Shown here piece after piece: positions 18,150 to 26,482 of a stretch of 45,143 nt of DNA; position 1 is the first letter of the stretch; the number at the start of each line of letters is the position of its first letter. The notes under the pieces were generated by a model. It did no database searches. It was not told where the DNA came from and was given only the letters and a program-made list of their open reading frames with translations. The stretch covers positions 1 to 45,143 of the IMG/VR virus record IMGVR_UViG_3300050139_000038. One strand, 5' to 3'. The position numbers and the translations under genes were made by a program. This DNA comes from a virus.

Positions 18150-19607
18150 ATGTCAGCAATAACAACACAACCTACAGTAAATGTCTCCTCAACCATTTCA
18201 CAGCTTCGTTCACAAATGGCGAATGGAGCTATTACCCCTGCACAGGCAAAATCTCAACTCAACGCTGAGATAACCAAACAGTCTACCTCTCAATATGGAA
18301 TTGCAGTTCAAGGTTCTGTTGTTGATTCTGCAATGTCTCAACTGTTCGCTCCGATGACGATAAATAAAAGCGGGCAGATTATGCAACTGAATGGGGACGG
18401 GAGTGTCACGCTTAATTCCACCACAGTAAATAAATCCACGACTACGGGTCAGGGTACAACCACATCAACACAAAATCAAACACCGGGAAATGCGACTACA
18501 CAGACAGTGAAGTCTGGCGACACTCTTTCCCAGATCGCCGCTTCTAATGGCATGACACTTTCCGCACTTGAGGCACTTAATCCGCAGATAACAAACCCGA
18601 ACATGATACATCCTGGGGATTCGATTAATCTCTCACAAGGGGCTACAACAAGCGCAAATACCAATACACAAGGAAACGGCGGGGGTACCCAAACAAACGG
18701 CACCACAGGGCAAAATGGAGGCCAAACAGGGTCTCCACAGGGAGGTTCGGACATCCCACAACCGACTCCAACAGGTAACGCGGCACTTGACGCCGCGCAA
18801 CAGGCTCAATACGACTACGTGACAGGATCACTCGCACAGGGATATACAATAAATCCAGCACTGACAGGTTCAAACTTGGCGGCAATGTTGCCACAGTTCA
18901 TTCAACAGACTGCGGCACAACTTGAACCAGAACTACTTCAAAACTTCCAATCGGAAATGGCTGGGGTGAACCTTTCGTTGAATACACTCGCTCAGCAATA
19001 TACAGCATCTCAAGGAAAGACTATACAAGACTTTCAACAATCACTAGGAACACTTCGTAATGCAAACCAATGGGGACTGGGTGGTGGCGAGAACACTGTG
19101 GAACAGGCGAGTGCCAACAACACAAACCGAACATTAGCATCACTAGATGCTGGATTTGCTAATCAAGCTGGCGGAGTAATGCAGGCGGCAGGTTCGGCTT
19201 TGGGTCAAGGTGTACCATCGGACTTCCTTTCTAATACAGGTGCCGCAACAACTCCCGGACTATCAGGATTCGGAGCTTCAAGTGTTCAGGCACCGAACGT
19301 AAATCCACTGACAGTAAATCTCCAAGGGGGAAACTCAGTATTGGCAGGTTCTTCAGGACAGGGAAATGCACTCAATTACAACTATGATCCTTCAATATAC
19401 AAATATGGATCTATACCAACAACATTTGGTACAAACTTTGGTAGTACACTTAATCAACTATTCGGCAATTACCAACAAGGAGTTGCAGCGACACCAGCGA
19501 ATGCGAATCCGGGGATTACGAGTTCATACGGAAATACACTTCCCTCTGGGGCAGGCACAAACGGATATGTGAACGCCCAAGGAGTATATGTACCAGCAAC
19601 ACATTAA
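18150..19607 (+). CDS. LysM-containing internal virion protein, 485 aa
   Basis: A LysM peptidoglycan-binding domain is visible at about residues 119-161 (TVKSGDTLSQIAASNG then LEALNPQI and IHPGDSINL). It is flanked by Thr/Gln/Gly-rich low-complexity sequence and followed by helical and Gly/Asn-rich regions. No catalytic residues are visible. It likely belongs to a set of three consecutive large genes (18150-23066) resembling podoviral internal or ejection proteins, with LysM helping the virion engage the cell wall. Confidence 0.65.
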   Translation: MSAITTQPTVNVSSTISQLRSQMANGAITPAQAKSQLNAEITKQSTSQYGIAVQGSVVDSAMSQLFAPMTINKSGQIMQLNGDGSVTLNSTTVNKSTTTGQGTTTSTQNQTPGNATTQTVKSGDTLSQIAASNGMTLSALEALNPQITNPNMIHPGDSINLSQGATTSANTNTQGNGGGTQTNGTTGQNGGQTGSPQGGSDIPQPTPTGNAALDAAQQAQYDYVTGSLAQGYTINPALTGSNLAAMLPQFIQQTAAQLEPELLQNFQSEMAGVNLSLNTLAQQYTASQGKTIQDFQQSLGTLRNANQWGLGGGENTVEQASANNTNRTLASLDAGFANQAGGVMQAAGSALGQGVPSDFLSNTGAATTPGLSGFGASSVQAPNVNPLTVNLQGGNSVLAGSSGQGNALNYNYDPSIYKYGSIPTTFGTNFGSTLNQLFGNYQQGVAATPANANPGITSSYGNTLPSGAGTNGYVNAQGVYVPATH

Positions 19608-19624
19608 TAATTAATAAAAATATC

Positions 19625-21499
19625 ATGAGCACAATTTCAGCATCAACAGGACAAATTCTCCCAGACGGAAACTCATCTCCGTATACTCCAGGCCAACAGC
19701 AAAACCCGTACAACACCTATGTATCAAATATGGGAAATCTTTTGACATACATCACAAAGAAAAGCTCGGCTGGAAATGCTGCCATGATCGCCAACAATGA
19801 AGGACTTCAAAGAGGTCAAGCGGCACTGGCAACTCCCGATAGCCAAAACAATCCACTGAATGGACTGTACTCATTCATGCCTGGATCCGCACGAACTGGT
19901 GTTGAGAAAACTATGGGAAGTATCATGGAACCAGCAATCCTATCTAACGCAGGACAGGCATCGGCGGCAAACCAAACAGCGGCGAGTTTACAGACTACAA
20001 CAGCCGCACAATTACAGGGGGCGATTGCACAACAAAATGCTGGTATTGGAAGTCACGAAATAGGTCAGATTCCTGGCAGTCTGTCGCAATACTCATTCGA
20101 CTCTAGAACCGGGACATATACAAACTTATCTACAGGAACAACAAGTAAGACGCCACCGCCAGCAGATCCAACTCAATTTGGAAATACAACATTTCAGGGT
20201 ATTGATGTAAGCGGAAATGCGACAGGGACAAAGGCGTATGCATCAGAGGGGGTCGACCCATCGGATCCGAATTACAACGCCAAAGCTGGTGCTATCACCG
20301 CAAAAAAATGGCAGAACATATATGATGGAATGCAATCATATGCCCAAACGTATTATCAAACACAATCGACAAAATCACCTGAGTATAGTCCAAATACAGG
20401 AGAAGGAACTGTTCAGGGGGATTGGGTATACAAAAACTATCAATGGGTTAATCAACCATCGGACACAACGAAGGCAAATGCTCTTGGGTCGTACATAAAA
20501 GATCACTCAAAAGGGAGTCCTATTAGCGGATTGATGGTGATGAATGCCGCTAGTCAATATGGACTAGATCCATGGGCACTTGCTGCTGTGATGGCAAATG
20601 AATCTGATTTCGGGACTTCAGGTGTAGCAGTAAATACAAAGAATCCAGGGAACAACGGGAACACCGACAACGGTTCGACCACAACGTATCAAAGTTGGCA
20701 GGCAGGAGTGAATGCGGTGGCGGCCAATCTTGCAAAGAGGTCTCCAGGAAATCCCAATGCATCACCAGCACCAACGGCAAGTCTGACAACGTCGTCTAAC
20801 CCTATAACAAGTTTGGCGGCGCAAGTGCTTGCTGGCCTCAAATCACCAAAAGATGCTGATACTGCTGTATCCGGAATAAACAGTGGTGCAATTGCATTAA
20901 ACCAAGAACTAATGAGACAATCTGGTGGAGCATATGATGCTTCTGTTACTCAAGCTAAATATGACGCAAAACAAGGATCGATAACATCCCAAACAACGTC
21001 AGTGAACGATTTGTCGAGTGCAAGGCAAAGTGTTGGTAATATAGCTAACAGTTTGATTTCTCAGATTGCAACAAACAGCAATCTAAACCCGAGTAACTTA
21101 AATGCACTTAACCTAGTGATTCAAAAGATAGCAGGTCAAACAAGTAACCCACAATACCAGACGCTTGTGAATAGAATGACCGATATAGCATCAACATATA
21201 GTCAAATACTCACACCTGGAGGCAACACGGACTCGACAAGGGCATTGGCAATGGGGTTAGTCGATCAACTAGCAAAGGGTTCATCAATTCAAAAGGTCAT
21301 AGCAGACCTAGATCAACAAGCGCAAGAGAAGATTTCTGGTCAGCAGACTAATATACAGAACATAATATCTGGTAACAACACAAATCCACTAACATCTTTT
21401 ATCAATTCAGCTATTCCGTTAAAGGCAAAGGAAGGAGATATTCACAAAGAAGGCAATATTACTTATAAAGTAATCAATGGTGTATGGACACCTCAATAA
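19625..21499 (+). CDS. Virion-associated lysozyme-like protein, 624 aa
   Basis: A central domain (about residues 295-380) reads like a glucosaminidase/transglycosylase: SPISGLMVMNAASQYGLDPW, then AAVMANESDFG with a probable catalytic Glu near residue 326, then TYQSWQAGVNAVAANLAKR. The N- and C-terminal regions are Ala/Gln/Ser-rich and helical, as in ejection proteins. It probably opens a small hole in peptidoglycan during DNA entry. It is distinct from the endolysin at 24110 and lies upstream of another large internal protein. Confidence 0.65.
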   Translation: MSTISASTGQILPDGNSSPYTPGQQQNPYNTYVSNMGNLLTYITKKSSAGNAAMIANNEGLQRGQAALATPDSQNNPLNGLYSFMPGSARTGVEKTMGSIMEPAILSNAGQASAANQTAASLQTTTAAQLQGAIAQQNAGIGSHEIGQIPGSLSQYSFDSRTGTYTNLSTGTTSKTPPPADPTQFGNTTFQGIDVSGNATGTKAYASEGVDPSDPNYNAKAGAITAKKWQNIYDGMQSYAQTYYQTQSTKSPEYSPNTGEGTVQGDWVYKNYQWVNQPSDTTKANALGSYIKDHSKGSPISGLMVMNAASQYGLDPWALAAVMANESDFGTSGVAVNTKNPGNNGNTDNGSTTTYQSWQAGVNAVAANLAKRSPGNPNASPAPTASLTTSSNPITSLAAQVLAGLKSPKDADTAVSGINSGAIALNQELMRQSGGAYDASVTQAKYDAKQGSITSQTTSVNDLSSARQSVGNIANSLISQIATNSNLNPSNLNALNLVIQKIAGQTSNPQYQTLVNRMTDIASTYSQILTPGGNTDSTRALAMGLVDQLAKGSSIQKVIADLDQQAQEKISGQQTNIQNIISGNNTNPLTSFINSAIPLKAKEGDIHKEGNITYKVINGVWTPQ

Positions 21500-21500
21500 A

Positions 21501-23066
21501 ATGGCACCATCTTTTCAAGTAGGACAGGCACCGTGGGAAGCGCCAGATGCGCCGAGGATGTTTCCTGTTGGTCAAGCTCCATGGGAAACTGGTTCACAGA
21601 CACCAAACCAAGGTGGTGGAATAGAGGCTGCCAAGGCCGTAGGTAACTTTCTGTTTCCGATAGTTGGAGATGTGTATCACGATATTAAAGGCGATGGTAC
21701 GAAGTCAGTATTACAACAGGTTGGGGATGCTGGGCTTTCAGCCTTGCCGTTCATTCCAGGACTTGGCGAACTTGGAGAAGGGGCAAGGGCTGCAAAACTA
21801 GGTATCGAAGGTGCGGGGGCGATAAGAGATGCCAGTATGGTGTCTAGAATAGCGGCTAGTCCAATAACAAGGGGAGCTTTGACTGGTTACGGTGCAGGGG
21901 TAGCTTCTAACCTCTCGCAAGGGGAAGATCTGGGTCAAGCGTTTATGCCGAATACAACAAATGTCGTCAGTACGATATTTGGAGCAGCCGCACCCGCAGT
22001 CATGGGTAAACTATCTAGTACGATAAAAAGCATGAGCGGATTGACTCCTGATATAGAAAATGAGTTGGCAAAAAACATCACACCAGGTGAAGCCCAACAG
22101 TACATAAATACAGTCAAGGCAAGAGGGCAAAATCTACGAGCGCCAACAGCGGTCGATTTGGCGACTAGTAGATTTGATGCAGCCGCAGATCAGGTATCAC
22201 AATTAAAAGAGGCGGCCGGACAAGTGATTGGAGAAACCAAACTCAAGGTGGGACAAATGCCACTCAAAGATGTAACACCAATAATTACAGACTTTGAGAA
22301 TCAGGTACGAGATAGATATGGAATTTCAATAGTTCCCGGTGAAAATGGGTTAGAAGTAATGAAAGACCCAACAAGGATGAAGACTATACCAACAGGTGTC
22401 CAAAGTAGGATATTGGAGATAGCAACACAACTAAATGCACTTAAAGGAGAATCAATAGCGAATGGATCAGACGTGGCATCTAACATCAGCGCAATGGTTG
22501 ACTACACTACCAAGGACCAATACAACAGAAGTCTTGATCCGTTGGAAGGATTGATAACACACATCGACGGATCATTGAGGGGACTGATAAATGAGACTTC
22601 TCCAGACATGGCGTCAGCAAATGCGAAGTTCTCGGCACTAGCAAACCTAGAAAGTGAAATCAAGGCGGTCGCAGGAAGTAAACTACAACGAGGAAGTCTA
22701 TTGATCAGGAGAGCTACGGCTGGAAACAGCGCAGATGCGCAGGCGTTGTTCGATAAGATACAGGCGGCTACTGGTGCAGACCTTACTAAAGAAGCTGTAC
22801 TAGCAAAATGGGCGACCGATGTCGCCGGTAATCCTAGTGAGAAAACACTGTTTCAATCAGCTGTTCAGGGCGCTCAAAATCCTACATGGTTGGGGATACT
22901 TAAAGCTATGGGAGAATATGCAATGAACAAAACAGCTACCCCTGAAAGGGCCGGGATGAACGCTATCACAGGTGGAGGGATTATAAACAAAGTAGCACCT
23001 TGGGCGACAAAGGGTGGAATAGAGTTGCAACGAAGTATTATGGATCTAATGGGTACAAACAATTAG
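21501..23066 (+). CDS. Large internal virion (ejection-type) protein, 521 aa
   Basis: The ATG at 21501 directly follows the upstream stop; a frame open from 21477 would overlap it and is not preferred. The N-terminus has two VGQAPWE motifs about 17 residues apart. Then come a Gly/Ala-rich amphipathic region (about 40-170, including a weakly hydrophobic VVSTIFGAAAPAVMG), a helical middle part and an Ala-rich C-terminal part. Moderately membrane-active helical segments fit a DNA-ejection protein, but no family signature is decisive. Confidence 0.55.
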   Translation: MAPSFQVGQAPWEAPDAPRMFPVGQAPWETGSQTPNQGGGIEAAKAVGNFLFPIVGDVYHDIKGDGTKSVLQQVGDAGLSALPFIPGLGELGEGARAAKLGIEGAGAIRDASMVSRIAASPITRGALTGYGAGVASNLSQGEDLGQAFMPNTTNVVSTIFGAAAPAVMGKLSSTIKSMSGLTPDIENELAKNITPGEAQQYINTVKARGQNLRAPTAVDLATSRFDAAADQVSQLKEAAGQVIGETKLKVGQMPLKDVTPIITDFENQVRDRYGISIVPGENGLEVMKDPTRMKTIPTGVQSRILEIATQLNALKGESIANGSDVASNISAMVDYTTKDQYNRSLDPLEGLITHIDGSLRGLINETSPDMASANAKFSALANLESEIKAVAGSKLQRGSLLIRRATAGNSADAQALFDKIQAATGADLTKEAVLAKWATDVAGNPSEKTLFQSAVQGAQNPTWLGILKAMGEYAMNKTATPERAGMNAITGGGIINKVAPWATKGGIELQRSIMDLMGTNN

Positions 23067-23195
23067 TATCACAATAAAACACAGGACGATACCCGGAAGT
23101 CCAAAGAAGATTAAGGAAAGACTCAAACCTAGAAATGATACACCCAACACTGCTATACACAATAAGAATACTTTGAAATTACTTAATGATGTCAT
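23046..23195 (-). CDS. Possible minus-strand membrane protein, 49 aa
   Basis: On the minus strand an ATG (complement of 23193-23195) opens a 49-residue frame ending at TAG (23046-23048). After MTSLSNFK it is almost wholly hydrophobic (VFLLCIAVLGVSFLG, FFGLPGIVLCFIVILIV), reading as two transmembrane helices. The plus strand has no ATG-initiated gene here. It would be the only minus-strand gene and overlaps the end of the upstream gene by 21 bp. Chance hydrophobicity of an antisense frame is a real alternative. Confidence 0.35.
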   Translation of the reverse strand: MTSLSNFKVFLLCIAVLGVSFLGLSLSLIFFGLPGIVLCFIVILIVCTH

Positions 23196-23257
23196 GTTGT
23201 TAAATTAAAAAGAATAAAGAAAGAAAGTGGACAAAGAAAGAAAAAGAAAAAAGTACT

Positions 23258-23398
23258 ATGAAAAAAGAAAAAACATTACCCAAGTTAGTGAGCCATCCCA
23301 ACGGTTCAAACTATTATACAAATCGCCGCTCCTGTTGGGGAGAAGCGGCAATTGGTAATCACAATTCCCCAACGGAATTACGAACATCACAAGTATAA
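23258..23398 (+). CDS. Small hypothetical protein, 46 aa
   Basis: ATG at 23258, TAA at 23396-23398. Begins MKKEKTLPKLVSHPNG and contains YYTNRRSCWGEAAIG. No family recognised. It lies in the 365-bp gap between the ejection-type protein and the transglycosylase-like gene. The preceding 60 bp are strongly purine-rich (AAGAAAG repeats). The non-random composition of the product makes it a fair candidate. Confidence 0.45.
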   Translation: MKKEKTLPKLVSHPNGSNYYTNRRSCWGEAAIGNHNSPTELRTSQV

Positions 23399-23431
23399 CA
23401 TAAGTGCTATTATAAAGTAAAGTCAACCACC

Positions 23432-24097
23432 ATGAATCTACCAAAACCAATAAATATGGCACCTGCGACCACGACACCACAGACAACCACATCATCACTC
23501 GGGGGTCTGCTTGCTCCATTTGGTATGCCTAGTACGATGCATTTCAACAACCCCTCACCACAGGTAACATCTTCGCAATCTATACAGAGTCAACCATATC
23601 CAATCAAAGAGGGTGTGGACGTTATAAAACCAGGACCACGAATGTCCGCAGCACTTCAATCTGCATATAAACAAAACCCAGATGTTTCACCTGGACATTT
23701 AGAAAGTTTGGCTATGTACGAATCGAAAATGAATAACGATAATTCACAATACAATCCGATCAATGGTAGATTCGGTTATGTGTTCGGTCTTACCACTGGC
23801 GCATTTGCAGATACAAAAAGTAAACCACAGGACGCAAACACACTAGACGGCGCTGCCAATATAGCAGCTAAATATTATTCTATGAGAAGTAAAATTCATG
23901 ATGCCAGTGGTAATGTGATTCAGACACTTACTAAACCCAGCGATATTTATAATAGATATACTGTTCCAACCGCCCACCCAGCAACTACTTTTAATCCACA
24001 AAAATACGATGGCATGGTTAATTATTTCGCACAACCAGCAACCACTTCTCCACAGATAACATCTAAACAAGGACTATCTTTACCGATGGGACAGTAA
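23432..24097 (+). CDS. Transglycosylase-like protein, 221 aa
   Basis: The N-terminal 65 residues are Pro/Thr/Ser-rich and probably flexible. The rest resembles a lysozyme/SLT fold: HLESLAMYESKMNNDNSQYN with a candidate catalytic Glu at residue 97, then GRFGYVFGLTTGAF and GAANIAAKYYS. It lies just before the endolysin and could be a virion-associated or lysis muralytic enzyme. No signal peptide. A TATAAA at 23411-23416 precedes the ATG by 15 bp. Confidence 0.6.
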   Translation: MNLPKPINMAPATTTPQTTTSSLGGLLAPFGMPSTMHFNNPSPQVTSSQSIQSQPYPIKEGVDVIKPGPRMSAALQSAYKQNPDVSPGHLESLAMYESKMNNDNSQYNPINGRFGYVFGLTTGAFADTKSKPQDANTLDGAANIAAKYYSMRSKIHDASGNVIQTLTKPSDIYNRYTVPTAHPATTFNPQKYDGMVNYFAQPATTSPQITSKQGLSLPMGQ

Positions 24098-24103
24098 TAT
24101 AAT
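24098..24103 (+). promoter_or_regulatory. Leaderless -10 box for the endolysin
   Basis: TATAAT ending 6 bp before the endolysin ATG; the string TATAATACAAACATG closely matches TATAATACACACATG at 146. It lies at the very end of the upstream gene. A weaker TTCTCCACAG is found 42 bp upstream of the -10. Confidence 0.7.
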
Positions 24104-24109
24104 ACAAAC

Positions 24110-25126
24110 ATGTTTACATTTCTCAAGTATCTATTAAGAACAGCAAATCCCCAACCAACAGGAGCATTACTAGATACACGTCCACCAGAACAGAAAACTA
24201 ATGATATCCATTTCAGTGAAATTGTAGCTAGTGCCAATGCTGTAAATTGGATAACCAAAGACTCCACAACGTGGAGAACCTTTCCAGCATTGAATCAATA
24301 CCAGACATTTATGTGCGGAGCCAACTCACTATCAAAAGCATGGGGCATATACCTTTCACAAAAATATGGAAAGTATGTACAACTTTCAAGAGGACATATC
24401 TATCAACGTCGAAAGAACCGACCAGGTGCAGGTATGGCACTATACGACATGTTCGACATTCTCAAGCAAGGAGCGACACTAGAACAATTAACAGGCGAGA
24501 ACATACAATCAGATGATCAGGCAGATTCGCTTGTGGTAGATCAACTTGAGGTTGCCGTGGGTCAAGGTTTTGCCACAACGGGCGGGGTATTCCTTCCAAG
24601 CGATATAGACACAATCGCTTCTGTGATCCAAACAACGGGCAAGGGTGTGATTCTTACGACATACTTTACAGCCGGAGAATGGAGTAAAACATTTCCAACC
24701 ATTGTAAATACCAACCTAGGATCACAAGACCCATCAGCTCTCCGTCATTTTGTGGTGGCAGTTGACTTCACTTTATACAATAACCAGAAGTGTCTTATTA
24801 TTGAAGATAGTGCATGGTTCGGTGGAATCAATAGGCGTATCATTTCCGAGGACTGGGTGACTCGTCGAGTCGTGGCTACGGGATACCTTATGACCTTCAA
24901 ATATGCACCACAACCAACGAAACCGACCTATGATGGCATAAGTATCATTTCGGCACAAAAGTGTCTACAGGCAGATGGAGATTTCCCTACCAATATATCA
25001 TTCATAGAAAATCTTGGACCTATTACTCGACAGTCACTGGTGAAGTTTCAGGTCAAATATGGATTACCTCAAACAGGGGCACTCGATATTGCAACTCAGT
25101 CGAAGTTACATCAGGTGTTTCCGTAG
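24110..25126 (+). CDS. Endolysin: papain-like peptidase plus peptidoglycan-binding domain, 338 aa
   Basis: Residues 55-262 look like a papain-fold cysteine peptidase: candidate nucleophile Cys69 in YQTFMCGANSLSKAWG, His213 in ALRHFVVAVDF, and Asp233 in LIIEDSAWFGG. Residues 277-336 form a PG_binding_1-type domain (ISAQKCLQADGDFP, TRQSLVKFQVKYGLPQTGAL). It has no signal peptide, so release should depend on the holin candidate 26 bp downstream. Peptidase plus wall-binding domain is a plausible endolysin layout. It is expressed from its own promoter in addition to any read-through. Confidence 0.7.
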   Translation: MFTFLKYLLRTANPQPTGALLDTRPPEQKTNDIHFSEIVASANAVNWITKDSTTWRTFPALNQYQTFMCGANSLSKAWGIYLSQKYGKYVQLSRGHIYQRRKNRPGAGMALYDMFDILKQGATLEQLTGENIQSDDQADSLVVDQLEVAVGQGFATTGGVFLPSDIDTIASVIQTTGKGVILTTYFTAGEWSKTFPTIVNTNLGSQDPSALRHFVVAVDFTLYNNQKCLIIEDSAWFGGINRRIISEDWVTRRVVATGYLMTFKYAPQPTKPTYDGISIISAQKCLQADGDFPTNISFIENLGPITRQSLVKFQVKYGLPQTGALDIATQSKLHQVFP

Positions 25127-25151
25127 GGGATTATTAATTAATATAACAAAC

Positions 25152-25382
25152 ATGGAACCAACAACAGCGCAAACAATAGGACCGACATCATTTTCGTTCG
25201 CGGGTATCAATTGGAAAAAGGTGGGTATGGGAATACTCTGTGCCGCTGCAGGTGCAGTGCTAACATATCTCACAGCATTCATTTCAGGACTTGATCTCGG
25301 TGCATTGTGGACACCGATCGTGATGACAGCGTGGACAGCAATATCCGTAGTCGTTCGTAAATGGGTGTCAGACAATGAATAG
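25152..25382 (+). CDS. Holin candidate, 76 aa
   Basis: Start chosen at 25152, because a frame open from 25059 would overlap the endolysin. Two hydrophobic segments: about residues 21-44 (VGMGILCAAAGAVLTYLTAF) and 50-68 (LWTPIVMTAWTAISVVV). They are flanked by a short N-terminus and a charged C-terminus (RKWVSDNE). Size, two-helix topology and position directly after the endolysin fit a class II-type holin. Function is inferred from architecture and context. Confidence 0.7.
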   Translation: MEPTTAQTIGPTSFSFAGINWKKVGMGILCAAAGAVLTYLTAFISGLDLGALWTPIVMTAWTAISVVVRKWVSDNE

Positions 25383-25393
25383 TCTGCTATAAT
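25365..25393 (+). promoter_or_regulatory. Extended -10 promoter overlapping the holin stop
   Basis: GTGTCA (25365-25370), 17 bp, then TATAAT (25388-25393) preceded by TGC, an extended -10. No start codon follows; transcription would begin at about 25400, at the base of the three-hairpin element. Confidence 0.5.
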
Positions 25394-25399
25394 TATAGA

Positions 25400-25466
25400 G
25401 CCGGAATCGACCCCGGCAGGCCTTATTGCTTCGGCCTAGCCACCCCCCTCTCTCGGGGGTGGCTTT
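25400..25466 (+). ncRNA. Candidate ~67-nt small RNA with three hairpins
   Basis: Directly after an extended -10 box lie GCCGG/CCGGC (25400-25417), AGGCC/GGCCT (25418-25437) and the terminator stem. They are end to end with no unpaired spacers, and there is no ORF. This could be an independently transcribed small RNA or just a compound terminator for the late operon. Confidence 0.45.
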
Positions 25467-25468
25467 TT
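25438..25468 (+). terminator. Strong intrinsic terminator of the late operon
   Basis: A 10-bp stem AGCCACCCCC/GGGGGTGGCT with a 7-nt C/T loop, followed by TTTTT. It separates the structural/lysis block from the early/middle block. Confidence 0.9.
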
Positions 25469-25470
25469 AG

Positions 25471-25518
25471 TTATCAACAGATGGGCGTTGACACAAAAGT
25501 CAATGGACATGGTACAAT
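25471..25518 (+). promoter_or_regulatory. Promoter of the early/middle block
   Basis: TTATCAACAG (25471-25480), a perfect -35 TTGACA (25488-25493) and an extended -10 TGGTACAAT (25510-25518), spacer 19 bp. An ATG begins 6 bp after the -10 (25525) and opens only a 4-codon frame, MQSS, whose TGA overlaps the ATG at 25536. Confidence 0.7.
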
Positions 25519-25535
25519 GTACACATGCAGTCATC

Positions 25536-25604
25536 ATGATTGCGTACGATGAAAATCGGATGGAACGTACTAGAACTAGCGATCAGAGAGTGAGGACTAC
25601 CTGA
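25536..25604 (+). CDS. Possible leader peptide, 22 aa
   Basis: MIAYDENRMERTRTSDQRV..., coupled by ATGA to the 4-codon frame at 25525, which itself lies at the predicted transcription start. Very short and without known relatives. It may be a regulatory leader or simply the 5' region of the early transcript. Confidence 0.25.
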   Translation: MIAYDENRMERTRTSDQRVRTT

Positions 25605-25677
25605 CACGTTAAGACTAGTATGTTCTATCGGGAATTCATCCCAGGTCGATATTTTAGAAGCAATAACAAAAAAGACA

Positions 25678-25842
25678 ATGAAGCAGACAATAAACTGGAT
25701 CGGGTACTTCGTGGGAATAGTGTTGTTAGTCGATATTGTGATTGTGACTTTCACAATTCTACAGATTGGGAATGGTGGACCAACACAACATATTGATTGG
25801 TGGGACAGCCAAATTCGATTAATAACAAGTATAATGAAATGA
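25678..25842 (+). CDS. Small membrane protein, 54 aa
   Basis: Residues 8-29 form one transmembrane helix (IGYFVGIVLLVDIVIVTFTI). A polar tail with several Trp and Asp residues follows. The TGA overlaps the next ATG (ATGA), so it is translated with the second membrane protein. Early position suggests a role in host takeover or superinfection control, but that is inference. Confidence 0.6.
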   Translation: MKQTINWIGYFVGIVLLVDIVIVTFTILQIGNGGPTQHIDWWDSQIRLITSIMK

Positions 25843-25991
25843 TCAAAACAAAAATAAACAGATACCACAAAAAACCACATACGATTCGTTCGTATCAGGA
25901 GAAGTTCATTACAAGACATGTATATCATAAGTTGGCCACCGCCATAGTCGTGGCAGTGGTAATCGTAATTCTAATATCAATATGGCGTTAA
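25839..25991 (+). CDS. Small basic membrane protein, 50 aa
   Basis: Start at 25839 by ATGA coupling; an upstream in-frame start at 25797 would overlap the previous gene. Basic N-terminus (MIKTKINRYHKKPH) and one C-terminal transmembrane segment (ATAIVVAVVIVILISIW). This predicts a tail-anchored protein facing the cytoplasm. It overlaps the next gene by 10 bp. Confidence 0.55.
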   Translation: MIKTKINRYHKKPHTIRSYQEKFITRHVYHKLATAIVVAVVIVILISIWR

Positions 25992-26227
25992 AATCATGGA
26001 ATATTTGTACGAAGAAGGATATGGGCGAGGGTAAGAAACCGTTTTGGCCTAGTATTGGTCGAATGGTATATTTCCCACCACAAGGAGAAAAGAAGGGAAA
26101 TTACTCAATTGAACTGAATATGTTTCCAAATACGAAGTTTTATGTATTCGAGATCGTGCCAAAACAGGACGAAGGATATCAAGCACCAGCACCAGATGAC
26201 ATATCAGCATCAGATGTGCCTTACTAA
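25982..26227 (+). CDS. Hypothetical small beta protein with acidic tail, 81 aa
   Basis: A beta-rich core (WPSIGRMVYFPPQ, YSIELNMFPNTKFYVFEI) is followed by a Pro/Ala linker and an acidic end DDISASDVPY. The acidic end with a terminal aromatic residue is reminiscent of the C-terminal interaction tail of single-stranded DNA-binding proteins, but the core is too short for a standard OB fold. Position at the head of the recombination genes supports a nucleic-acid role. Not firmly assigned. Confidence 0.6.
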   Translation: MALKSWNICTKKDMGEGKKPFWPSIGRMVYFPPQGEKKGNYSIELNMFPNTKFYVFEIVPKQDEGYQAPAPDDISASDVPY

Positions 26228-26241
26228 TAATCAATAATTCA

Positions 26242-26481
26242 ATGACAGAAGACAAGGTTATCAAATGTATAGATTGCCCAGAGAGTTTCACATTCACAGC
26301 CGAGGAGCAAGAGCATTACAAAAAGATGGTCGAGCAAGGTAAATTTACCGGACCATACACTGAACCAAAGAGGTGTAAGAACTGCCGAGTAAAAAGGAAA
26401 GCACTCAAACTTCAACGAGAGACAAAAGAAGCATCCCCGTTCACTCCGATCCTAAAAGAGATGAAGCACAAGAAGTACTAA
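26242..26481 (+). CDS. Zinc-ribbon protein, 79 aa
   Basis: CIDCPESFTFTAEEQEHYKK and then PKRCKNCRVKRK give the Cys-x2-Cys...Cys-x2-Cys pattern and the FTAEEQ signature of the 'probable zinc-binding domain' (zf-trcl-type) family found in many bacteria. The C-terminus is basic. Probably binds nucleic acid or protein; the cellular role of the family is unclear. It lies 1 bp before the next gene. Confidence 0.75.
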   Translation: MTEDKVIKCIDCPESFTFTAEEQEHYKKMVEQGKFTGPYTEPKRCKNCRVKRKALKLQRETKEASPFTPILKEMKHKKY

Positions 26482-26482
26482 C

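Noticed and set aside
25620-25796. 58-residue frame starting MFYREFIPGRYF
   Set aside because: It overlaps most of the 25678 membrane-protein gene in another frame. The latter has ATGA coupling and a clean transmembrane helix, so it is preferred.
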